Positions 27,524-35,206 of a stretch of 64,000 nucleotides of DNA are shown piece by piece (positions within the stretch are counted from its first letter, which is position 1; every line of letters begins with the position of its first letter). The notes under the pieces are model-generated. The model was given only the letters and a program-made list of their open reading frames with translations. It ran no database searches and was not told the DNA's origin. The stretch is from Streptomyces sp. NBC_01497 (GTDB lineage: Bacteria > Actinomycetota > Actinomycetes > Streptomycetales > Streptomycetaceae): positions 248,001 through 312,000 of the forward strand of contig NZ_CP109427.1 in the NCBI RefSeq assembly GCF_036250695.1, in the 5' to 3' direction. A program made the translations under genes and the position numbers.

Positions 27524-28669
27524 ATGGCAGACATGGAATTCAGCGGGTCTCCGGGGGAGTGTGTTCTGGTGCTCGACGCCGGCTCCTCAAGTTTGCACAT
27601 CGCCCTGTTCGCGGCGGACGGCACACAGCTCGCCGGCCGTGATGCCGAGACCCCACCGGGGCCCGAAACTGCCGAGGAGTTGCGCGACTTCCTGGCCACT
27701 GTGCCCACGCCGTCCGCTGTAGGACATCGCCTCGTTCACGGCGGCACGCGTCTGACGGAGCACACTCTGATTGACGGACCCGTGCGCGCGTTGCTGGAGG
27801 AAAGCGCGACTCTGTCACCCCTGCACATGTCCCCCGCCCTTGCCGTGTTGGACGCTGCCGGTGAGCTACTGCCCGACGTTCCCCACGTCGCCTGTTTCGA
27901 TACCGTGTTCCACAGGGAGCTGCCTGCCGCCGCCTATCAGTACGCGGTCCCTGAGCAGTGGCGCGTTCAGTTCGGGTTGCGGCGCTACGGCTTTCACGGT
28001 CTCTCCTACGCCTGGTCCCTGGCGCGCACTGCCGACGTGCTGGACCGCCCAGCCGACGCCCTCCACGTCGTCATCGTCCACCTGGGCGGTGGCTGCTCGG
28101 CCTGCGCCGTGCGCAACGGCCGCAGCGTGGACACGACCATGGGGCTGACCCCGTTGGAGGGGCTGGTGATGAGCCGTCGTAGCGGCAGCATCGATCCGGG
28201 AGCGCTCGTGTGGCTGCAACGCCAACACGGATTGAGCGCAGGCCAGATCGAGGAGACGCTCCACTGGCATTCTGGGCTTCTGGGCCTCTCGGGTACCTCA
28301 GGTGACACGCGCGATCTCGTGCGCGCGCGTGCGGACGGGGACGCGTCCGCCGAGGGCGCTCTGGCCGCCTTCGTCCACAGCTGCTGCCGCGGCATCGCAG
28401 CCATGGCTGCCTCGTTGGACCGCCTCGACGCCTTGGTCTTCACCGGCGAGATCGGCGAGGACCAGCCCGAAGTACGCGAGGAAATCTGCTCGCGTCTCTC
28501 CATCCTGGGAGTAGGAGGCGGGCTGTCCATGCCCTCGGAGAAGGAGCTACGCGAAGAGGGAGCCCGCAGGATCGACGCACGGGGCACGGACGTCCCGGTT
28601 ATCGTCGTCGCCACCGGGGAGACTCAGCAGATCGCCGCTGAAACGCGCCGCGCCCTCATCAGCCGTTAA
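27524..28669 (+). CDS. ackA: Acetate/butyrate kinase family protein (AckA-like)
   Basis: A 381-residue ASKHA-fold kinase with the main acetate kinase signatures: N-terminal phosphate loop 'VLVLDAGSSSLHIALF', 'VGHRLVHGGTRL', 'FDTVFHRELP', 'RRYGFHGLSY', 'HLGGGCSACAVRNGRSVDTT', 'GLTPLEGLVM', 'RSGSIDPG' and 'LSGTSGDTRDL'. It would interconvert acetyl phosphate plus ADP and acetate plus ATP. Deviations from the usual pattern are Asp-Ala in place of Asn-Cys/Ser at the first loop and 'FTGEIGED' for FTGGIGEN. No pta (phosphotransacetylase) is adjacent. A strong GGAGG precedes the ATG. Its position next to chaperones suggests a stress or low-oxygen energy role; that is inference. Confidence 0.88.
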   Translation: MADMEFSGSPGECVLVLDAGSSSLHIALFAADGTQLAGRDAETPPGPETAEELRDFLATVPTPSAVGHRLVHGGTRLTEHTLIDGPVRALLEESATLSPLHMSPALAVLDAAGELLPDVPHVACFDTVFHRELPAAAYQYAVPEQWRVQFGLRRYGFHGLSYAWSLARTADVLDRPADALHVVIVHLGGGCSACAVRNGRSVDTTMGLTPLEGLVMSRRSGSIDPGALVWLQRQHGLSAGQIEETLHWHSGLLGLSGTSGDTRDLVRARADGDASAEGALAAFVHSCCRGIAAMAASLDRLDALVFTGEIGEDQPEVREEICSRLSILGVGGGLSMPSEKELREEGARRIDARGTDVPVIVVATGETQQIAAETRRALISR

Positions 28670-28852
28670 AGAGTCGTATGTCCGCATCAGTGAGGCGAAC
28701 GGGTGCGTCCGTGTCGCCGGACGGCACTCACCGGCCCGGCAAATCCCCAGCGACGCGGGCCTTGCGTCTTCGCACGGTTGGTGTCCGGGTGAACACGCTC
28801 GCGACGGTGGAGCCGGCTGAGGTCCGTTCCGTAGTCCCTGCCGAGTCATCCC

Positions 28853-29569
28853 TCAGTGGAGGATGCTCACCGCGCGGGCGATGACGAGGAGTGAGGTCAC
28901 CAGGGCGGCGACACCCTGCACGCTCATCATCACCTTGGCGCGAGTGGACAGCGGCATGGTGTCCGTAGGACTGAAGGCGGTCGAGTTCGTCACGGAGACG
29001 TACAGGTAATCGATCAGGGTGGGCATCCAGTCCGATGTGGCGCTGGCACCGTCCGCGACTTCCTGAACCGCGTCGTCGTCCTCGTCCTGGGGAAACCGGA
29101 AGTCCGCCAACGGCAGATCGGCACGCCGGGCCTGGGTCCGGGTGACGGGGCCGCCCCGGTCCAGTTCCCAGTACGCCAGGCCGAAGACGATGATGTTGGT
29201 GAGCCAGACCTGCAATGCGGCCACCAGCAAGGAACGCCCATCCTTCACTCCGGCGTAGACGAGGTCGTGGATCAAGATGCCAAGGGCGACCAGATTGCTC
29301 GCGGCGATGACCACCACGAGAGCCAGCGACAGGATGCGGAACGCCGCGCTCTGCCGTGTCAGCCGCTTCGGATTGGCCGCGACGAGCGGCACAAGCAGCA
29401 ACAGTTCCAGAACTGGCAGCACATAGCGCGGCGCGATCAGCAGCCGTTGCGGCAGGCCCACGTAGAGCGCCATCGCAGAAAGCGTCGCGATCACCCCGGG
29501 CAACCGCGCCTCTCCACGCCGCTCATGCCGAGGACGCCTGGTCCGCGCATAAGCGAGCCTGCGCCTCAT
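28853..29569 (-). CDS. DUF1345-like integral membrane protein
   Basis: A 238-residue protein with a basic N-terminus and about five hydrophobic segments: about 25-43, 48-64, 76-98 ('ILSLALVVVIAASNLVALGI'), 112-133 and 218-236. Between the last two lies 'LIDYLYVSVTNSTAFSPTDT', close in shape to the pore-like 'DYLYFSFTxGxxxxxSD' segment of DUF1345 proteins, which resemble the half-channels of K+ channels. A charged loop with 'PQDEDDDAVQEVADG' is probably cytoplasmic. It is convergent with the acetate kinase gene. Function unproven; ion permeation is a guess from the pore-like segment. Confidence 0.7.
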   Translation of the reverse strand: MRRRLAYARTRRPRHERRGEARLPGVIATLSAMALYVGLPQRLLIAPRYVLPVLELLLLVPLVAANPKRLTRQSAAFRILSLALVVVIAASNLVALGILIHDLVYAGVKDGRSLLVAALQVWLTNIIVFGLAYWELDRGGPVTRTQARRADLPLADFRFPQDEDDDAVQEVADGASATSDWMPTLIDYLYVSVTNSTAFSPTDTMPLSTRAKVMMSVQGVAALVTSLLVIARAVSILH

Positions 29570-30203
29570 CGCCTGCGTTCCCCTTCGTCAGCCGTTGCCC
29601 GCCATAGCTCGACCTCACTGGAATATAAACACCGGCGACGCATAGACCCCGACGAAACCGGCCGGTCTTCCTCCCGAATCCGGTTCCCCGCTCAGCAGGG
29701 TGGTCGAGCAGCCCCCTCCGGATGGCTGACATGGAGATGTTCACTGAGCGCTCGACAGCGATCTGGCTCTGGCCCGCGCGGGTCAACAGGTCCGGGAGAG
29801 CAACAGCAGCCGTGTGGATCCAGCCCCACGAGCGGACGCGGGTCGCTCCGTACGGTGCCCGCGGTGTTGCGCGGGCGGTGGGGACACTTCCTGGTCGAAG
29901 ACGTGAAGGGACAGCCGCCGTGACGATGGCAGGCCATAGGTCACTCCGTTCCCCTCCGGCCATCGGAGACGAACGAGCGAGTCGCGGGATCACACCTGGG
30001 CGAGCCCTGAGTACGCAACGAGGCAAGGTCACCGACTCGTCGCGATCGAGTCTTGTCCTCGTCGGACCGACCGACCGCCTCGATTTATGACCTGCCGGGT
30101 GCAGGCGGAGCGCGCTGGTTGCTTGACATCCCGGGCTTGTGGGGGAAATCGCCGGGCGCACGCTGGCCGCAGCAGGAAGCACAGGCTGACGAACGAGCAG
30201 ACC
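29570..30203. other. Intergenic stretch, nothing recognised
   Basis: Over 600 bases with only Arg/Pro-rich shadow frames. The long minus-strand frame across 29523-30530 overlaps remnants on the plus strand and is judged spurious. Confidence 0.4.
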
Positions 30204-30415
30204 CGTCGGACCATCGCCTCCCATCAGAAGGCGGAACGCGCCATTGATCACCTTTCCGATCAAGGTTTCCCAACCAAGTGTGTGGCCCTCACCTGGCAGG
30301 ACGTGCGCCTGGTCGAGCCAGGGCCCGGCCGCATGCGCATGGGACTTGGCCCGGCCAGCGGCGCCGTGCCCGTCGCACTGAGCGGGTCGATCTTCGGACG
30401 AGGAGGCCGCCGGTC
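30204..30415 (+). pseudogene. Remnant of a general-stress-type membrane protein gene
   Basis: A plus-strand frame reads 'RRTIASHQKAERAIDHLSDQ', 'GFPTKCVALTWQDVRLVEPG' and 'GAVPVALSGSIFG'. This matches the beginning of Streptomyces general stress membrane proteins, which have a 'SYxEAERAVDxLxDxxFPVExVxIVG' domain followed by a glycine/alanine-rich membrane segment. The start codon is gone and the frame then runs into thioredoxin-like sequence, so it is a dead fragment. Family call is from memory of the pattern. Confidence 0.45.
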
Positions 30416-30417
30416 CC

Positions 30418-30560
30418 GTCGTCGTCCGCCCGTGGGCCACCTGGTACGTGGCCCCTGCCGCATGGTGGGCCCCGCGCTGGAGGAGGCCGCAGCCGCTCGC
30501 AGGAACGATCAAGCTGGTGGTGCCCGACATCGACGGGAACCCGTACCTGGCTCTGCTGTG
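30418..30560 (+). pseudogene. Thioredoxin gene remnant
   Basis: Two plus-strand frames together spell a worn thioredoxin: 'RPWATWYVAP' in one frame and 'VRGPCRMVGPALEEAAAA' in another cover the [17 protein letters not shown] active site, and 'GTIKLVVPDIDGNP' follows in the first frame again. The match to the intact trxC at 24391 ('[20 protein letters not shown]', '[14 protein letters not shown]') is obvious. At least two frameshifts and a lost first active-site cysteine make it non-functional. It shows that the stress island once held another thioredoxin. Confidence 0.7.
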
Positions 30561-30595
30561 TGACCGTGGCCTGCACCGCCTGGTCTGGTCGCCAC

Positions 30596-31045
30596 TCAGA
30601 GCAGGAGATCGAAGACCGCTCGGGCCTCGTGCCAGTGCTGGGTCTGGGGGTTCTTCAGGTCAGGGTGGATGATCTTGAAACTCTGGGCAAGGGCCAGACT
30701 GAGGCCACCGATGATGTCCGGATAGGCCGCCTCGGTCTCCTCGTCGGGCGTGCGGTCCAGAGGGGGGTGGGCCGCGAGCTGTTCCAGGATGGGCTTCAGT
30801 TCTACTTCCTGGTCGATCCTCCGGAAGTGGTGAATGCTCTCCTGCAGGCCTTTCGTGATCGGCAGGTCAGAGGTCTGGATGATGTCGCGACCGTTGGCTT
30901 TGGCGGTGGCCTGGGCGACGATCAGCAGATCGTAAAGCTTGGCGTCGACGAATTCGCTGTAGCGCTTGAGATCGTTCTTGTCGACGTCCAGCCCCGCGGC
31001 CGCGCGGAAGAACCTTTCGAACCTGGCGATGGACATCACGGTCAT
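30596..31045 (-). CDS. DUF1931 protein (tandem histone-fold)
   Basis: A 149-residue protein. The start is set at the ATG at 31045, which has GGAGG eight bases upstream; the open frame continues upstream but with implausible sequence. DUF1931 members have two histone folds in one chain: here 'IARFERFFRAAAGLDVDKND' and 'LYDLLIVAQATAKANGRDII' for the first, then 'TSDLPITKGLQESIHHFRRI' and the C-terminal half for the second. Known structures of the family form a pseudodimer like archaeal histones, though DNA binding is not established. It often lies with stress genes in actinobacteria. Here it ends the stress island. Confidence 0.85.
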   Translation of the reverse strand: MTVMSIARFERFFRAAAGLDVDKNDLKRYSEFVDAKLYDLLIVAQATAKANGRDIIQTSDLPITKGLQESIHHFRRIDQEVELKPILEQLAAHPPLDRTPDEETEAAYPDIIGGLSLALAQSFKIIHPDLKNPQTQHWHEARAVFDLLL

Positions 31046-31700
31046 GACGGCAACCTCCGAAGGGGGGCGCCGGGGTCTCCCGGCATCCTGGGCTTTACGG
31101 TCAGGCTGGCCGACGGGGCGCGCGAACGCATGCACTCCCCGGGCCCAATTCAGCCTTCCAGTATTGCCCTACCAGGCCCAGGCATCCGGCTGCCCGCGCA
31201 GTCGAACGGGCGCGCGGTGAGACAGCGGGTTGAACCAGGTCGCGATGTGGCCCTACGGGTGAAACGAGGCTGCCACGTCCTGGGCAGAACGGCTTGGACG
31301 AGTTCGCCCCGCGTGCCCGGTCCTGGTTCGTTCAGGCCGTTCGAGGATCATGCGGATGTGGCGGCAGAGCACAAGAGACGCGCTGTGGGCTGCGGGAAAT
31401 CTTGCCTCTGCGGTCCTGCCGGTGACATGAGCCTTCGTGGCGCGGTCGAGCCTCATACGGACGGGGTGATGTATGCATGGCCCCGTTGAGCTGCCGATCT
31501 TTCGCTGCGGTTGAGCCGGTGCCGGTCGGCGACCCGATCGGAGAAGTCTGCGAAGGACCGGAGCTGCTTCCCCAGCGGACCCTGCCCTGGTTGGGCGCAG
31601 GATCGGCGTAACTCCCGGTCGTGGAACATACGTCGATGACCGGCGGGAAGGGTCCGAGCCAGAGGCTGTCGAGTCCACGGAGGCCGTGTCGGCGAAGGCT
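31046..31700. other. Intergenic stretch before the insertion-sequence remnants
   Basis: About 650 bases. The first 60 contain the ribosome site and presumably the promoter of the DUF1931 gene (minus strand). Nothing else could be recognised. Confidence 0.4.
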
Positions 31701-31841
31701 ATGTCGGCGAAGGCAGCCGTGGACGACCGGTTGATCGAGCAGCTGGTGAGTCGGGCCCAGTCCGAGCCCCTCACGATCTCCGACACGACCGACCGCCCAC
31801 CGCGTTGGATGAGGCTGTGTGTGGTGGGGCTGGCGGTGTGA
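31701..31841 (+). pseudogene. Fragment resembling the N-terminus of an IS256-type transposase
   Basis: A 46-codon frame starting MSAKAAVDDRLIEQLVSRAQ then 'SEPLTISD' before losing similarity. IS256-family transposases of actinomycetes begin with a 'VDDQLIDQLVxxARxEGLxLTGEGG' segment, which this matches up to the point of truncation. It is too short to act and lies 110 bases before another transposase remnant. Confidence 0.4.
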
Positions 31842-31953
31842 CAGACGGGGCGGGTGTCTGCTTGCGCCTGTCTCCGCCCGGGCCTGTTCCGTGCTTCGAC
31901 GCGGTAGGTTGCACGCCGGGGTGCACGCCCCCGCAGGGCGGCATCCCGAGGTC

Positions 31954-32517
31954 ATGACGGAACGTCGGGCGTATCCAAGTGATCTGTCCGATGCACGCTG
32001 GGAGTGGATCGAGCCGTCGCTGTCCGCCTGACGCTTCGAACGCCGCGGTCGGGCCCTGGACTTCGGCCGGCCTCCACGACACGACCTGCGCGAGATCATC
32101 AACGCGATCCTACGTGGACCGCACCGGCTGCCAGTGGGCCGATCTCCCGCACGACTTCCCGCCACACCAGAGCGTCTACGGCTACTTCGCCAGGTGGCAA
32201 AAGGACGGTTTCTTCGCTCAGCTCAAGGGACTCCTGCGAGATTTGGTGCGCCGGCAAGAAGGCAAGAGCCCCAACTCCTCGGCCTGCGTGATCGACGCGC
32301 GCAGCGTCAAGACCTCCGCCTCCGTCCCTGCCACGAGCCAGGGCATCGAGCGGACCTACGGCCGGCTCATGCTCCACCGCCGCCTGGCCCGCGACTACGA
32401 AACCCACCCACACCGCTCCATAGCCATGATTCAGCCAGCCATGACCGACCTCATGGCCCGCCGCCTCACCGGCGAGAACACCATCTCCTGGCGCGACCCC
32501 GACACCAGCCCGTCAAA
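31954..32517 (+). pseudogene. Degenerate IS5-family transposase gene
   Basis: The start MTERRAYPSDLSDARWEWIE is that of Streptomyces IS5-family transposases. The gene is broken three ways. A TGA at 32029-32031 stands where a Trp codon is expected before 'RFERRGRALDFGRPP'. A small deletion shifts the frame between 'DLREIINAIL' and 'VDRTGCQWADLPHDFPP'. A large internal deletion joins 'SVKTSASVPATSQGI' directly to 'ERTYGRLMLHRRLARDYET', removing the middle of the catalytic domain. The tail 'DLMARRLTGENTISWRDP' is preserved. No intact terminal repeats could be assigned. Confidence 0.85.
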
Positions 32518-32904
32518 GCCACATCCAAGGATGAAGCAACGGGACGAAACGACCCCTCAAACAACAACGGTGAGGCAGCGTTTGCCGGCGTCTGCTGCTG
32601 GCTGGATCCAGGTTCTCGGGTGGATTCTTCGCGAAATGCCGCTCACCGCTACCCGACGGCCCGTTCGGGTCCGCAGCCGGCCGAGGGGTCGACTTGGGTG
32701 GACTTCGCCGTTCACGGTCCGGCCCCGGCGGGCTCGGGCATCGTGAACACTCGCGCGCTGCCACCCCAAAGGGAGCAAACGGTAGATAGCTGTCCGGGCG
32801 GCGGGCTGCGGTCGTCTCCTGTTCTGTGATCGTTCAACTCCCCGCCCCTGGCTTGGGTGTATGCCACACCTAGGGTCTCTAAGAGTTTCGTAAGGAAGGC
32901 ACTC
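32518..32904. promoter_or_regulatory. Gap containing the presumed promoter of the ABC transporter operon
   Basis: Nearly 390 bases. The last 60 are AT-richer ('AGGGTCTCTAAGAGTTTCGT') and end in an AAGGA ribosome site, so the operon promoter probably lies here. The rest shows no gene. Confidence 0.4.
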
Positions 32905-33846
32905 ATGGACGCTCTCCCCGCAATCCGGGCGCGTGGGATAACCAAGTCATTCGGAGACGTCATCGCACTCGACGGCGTCGACCTTGATGTGACACAGGGT
33001 CAGATCCACGGCTTGGTCGGACCGAACGGCGCGGGCAAGACGACACTGCTCGGCCTCCTGCTGGGCCTGGCCGTTGCCGACAGCGGCGAACTGGAGATAC
33101 TGCGCACGCCGGTGGGGCGGGCGCTCGCCGCTCCCGACGGTGTGGCGGGCTTCGTGGACGGGCCTGGTCTCTACCCCTCGCTCACCGCTCGGCAGAACCT
33201 CGCGGCCCTTGCCGCTCTGCGCGGCCACGACGGCCGCACCGCGGGAATCGACGACGTGCTCGACCAGGTCGGACTCACCGACGTCGCGGACGACCGGGCG
33301 CGCGGCTTCTCTCTCGGTATGCGCCAGCGGCTCGGCCTCGGCGCCGCGCTGCTCATGAAGCCGAGGCTGCTCGTGCTCGACGAACCGTCCAACGGCCTCG
33401 ACCCATCCGGCAAGAAGCACGTGCACGGCGTCCTCAACCGGCTCGCGGCGGACGGAACCAGCGTCGTCCTGTCCAGCCATCGCATGGACGACCTCGAAGC
33501 ACTGTGCTCCGAAGTCACCATCCTCGCCACCGGACGCGTGGTGTTCTCCGGCCCGCTGGGCAAGCTGGCCGCCGAGAACCGCGAACTCGACTACCGGCTG
33601 ATCACTTCGGACGCGGAGGCGACGCGCCGGGTGGCCGTCGGCTCCGACGGGATCCGGGTCGTCGACGACGCCGGGAAGCGGTACGAAGCCGAGGCGCTCG
33701 TCGTCCGGGCCCTGGTACCGGCCCTCGACGAACTGGTGGTCAGGCTCGTGAACGCCGGCATCGCGCTGCGCGAACTGGCCCCGGTCGTCTCCCCCCTCGA
33801 GGCCGCGTTCCTCGCACTCACCGAGCCCCAGGAGGACGGCCGATGA
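32905..33846 (+). CDS. ABC transporter ATP-binding protein
   Basis: A 313-residue ATPase subunit. Start chosen at the ATG at 32905, preceded by AAGGA; the longer frame has no ribosome site. Motifs: Walker A 'GPNGAGKTT' (39-47), signature 'FSLGMRQRLGLGAALL', Walker B 'LLVLDEPSNGLDPSG', H-loop 'VVLSSHRMDD'. The last 80 residues match the C-terminal extension of multidrug/DrrA-type ABC-2 exporters ('VSPLEAAFLALT'). The signature lacks the usual SGGQ (here SLGMRQ, common in this subfamily). It overlaps the permease gene by four bases. Confidence 0.93.
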   Translation: MDALPAIRARGITKSFGDVIALDGVDLDVTQGQIHGLVGPNGAGKTTLLGLLLGLAVADSGELEILRTPVGRALAAPDGVAGFVDGPGLYPSLTARQNLAALAALRGHDGRTAGIDDVLDQVGLTDVADDRARGFSLGMRQRLGLGAALLMKPRLLVLDEPSNGLDPSGKKHVHGVLNRLAADGTSVVLSSHRMDDLEALCSEVTILATGRVVFSGPLGKLAAENRELDYRLITSDAEATRRVAVGSDGIRVVDDAGKRYEAEALVVRALVPALDELVVRLVNAGIALRELAPVVSPLEAAFLALTEPQEDGR

Positions 33847-35204
33847 CGGCGACCCTCGCCCCCACGCAGGACACGCCGGCCGCCACGCGTCCCGCCTCCG
33901 TCGCGCGCGGCTACCGCTTCGAGCTGGTCAAACTGGTCTCGCAGTGGCGGATCCGCCTGGTGGTCCTCGCCTGCTGGATCGCTCCGGCGCTCTTCGTCGC
34001 GGCGGTGAGCCAGCAGGATTCGCTGCCCGTCGACACCCTCTTCGGCCGCTGGATGCACGCCACCGGGTGGGCGGGACCGCTGGTGGTCCTCGGCTTCTCG
34101 GGCCAGTGGGCCCTTCCGCTGCTGACCTCGCTGGTAGCCGGTGACGTCTTCGCCGCCGAGGACCGCCTCGGCACCTGGCGCCATCTGCTCGTGGCGATCC
34201 GTTCGCCACGGCGGATCTTCGCGGCCAAGGCACTGGCCAGCCTCACCGTCATCGTGCTGCTCGTGGCGGGACTGGTCGCTTCCAGCGTCATCGGCGGCGT
34301 CGTCGCCGTAGGGAACCGGCCGCTGGTCGGCCTGGACGGCGACCTGCTGTCGGCGGGCGACGCCGCGGGCAAGGTCCTGCTCGCCTGGGCCTGCGTGCTC
34401 GCTCCGACGCTGGCCCTCGCGGGAATCGGTCTACTCGGTTCGGTCACGCTCGGACGGTCCCCGATGGGGCTTCTGCTGCCCGCGCTCGTGGCGCTGGCGA
34501 TGCAGCTCGCCCAGATGCTGCCGCTTCCCGTCCCCGTGCGCCTGGCCCTGCCGGGCTACGCCTTCATCGGCTGGAAGGGGCTGTTCACCGGTCCCGAGCA
34601 GCTCGGCCCGCTGCTCATTGGCATCGTGGTCGGCCTCGTCTGGGCCTTCGTCGCCACGGCCCTGGCCTACTTCCTCTTCCTGCGGCGCGACTTCACCAAC
34701 CAGACGGACGGCGGCTCCCCGCGACGCGCCCTCATCGCCGGAGCGCTGCCGCTCGTCGCCCTGCTGGCCGTGTCGGCCGCGACGGTCGCCGTCGCCGTGC
34801 CGACCTCGGGTTCGGGGATCCAGCAGGCCAAGGTGGAGACGTCGCTCGCCGGCGCCTTCGGCCACCTCTACCGCCAGCAGACCGACGAGCTCCACCGTCC
34901 CGCGGTGACCGAAGCACAGCTGAAGTCCTCCGCGGCCTGCACCAAGGGCGACGTCTCGCGCGGCGCCGAAGGCGCGGGCAACGACTGGCGCTGCGTCGTC
35001 TCCTGGCAGCTGCCCGGCGCCTCGGCCACCGGCCAGGCCATCTACCAACTCGACCTCACTCCGGACGGGCGGTACGTCGCCGACGGCGACGGACCGAAGG
35101 AAGTGAACGGTTACTTCCTGTTGCGCACTTCGAACGGTGACGCACCGAACCCGCTCTGGCAGTTCGACGGCAATGTCGATCTGCTCGGCACCACGAAGGG
35201 ATAA
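33843..35204 (+). CDS. ABC-2 type permease with a C-terminal extracytoplasmic domain
   Basis: A 453-residue membrane protein starting with ATGA overlap on the ATPase stop. About six membrane spans lie within residues 35-290 ('RLVVLACWIAPALFVAAVSQ', 'VIVLLVAGLVASSVIGGVVA', 'LLIGIVVGLVWAFVATALAY'). A seventh at about 305-325 leads into a soluble domain of roughly 125 residues ('VETSLAGAFGHLYRQQTDEL', two Cys at 'SSAACTKGD' and 'WRCVVSWQ' likely disulfide-bonded). The extra domain outside the membrane is unusual for exporters of this class and could recruit the phosphoesterase encoded next or bind substrate. Substrate unknown. Confidence 0.85.
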   Translation: MTATLAPTQDTPAATRPASVARGYRFELVKLVSQWRIRLVVLACWIAPALFVAAVSQQDSLPVDTLFGRWMHATGWAGPLVVLGFSGQWALPLLTSLVAGDVFAAEDRLGTWRHLLVAIRSPRRIFAAKALASLTVIVLLVAGLVASSVIGGVVAVGNRPLVGLDGDLLSAGDAAGKVLLAWACVLAPTLALAGIGLLGSVTLGRSPMGLLLPALVALAMQLAQMLPLPVPVRLALPGYAFIGWKGLFTGPEQLGPLLIGIVVGLVWAFVATALAYFLFLRRDFTNQTDGGSPRRALIAGALPLVALLAVSAATVAVAVPTSGSGIQQAKVETSLAGAFGHLYRQQTDELHRPAVTEAQLKSSAACTKGDVSRGAEGAGNDWRCVVSWQLPGASATGQAIYQLDLTPDGRYVADGDGPKEVNGYFLLRTSNGDAPNPLWQFDGNVDLLGTTKG

Positions 35205-35206
35205 CC

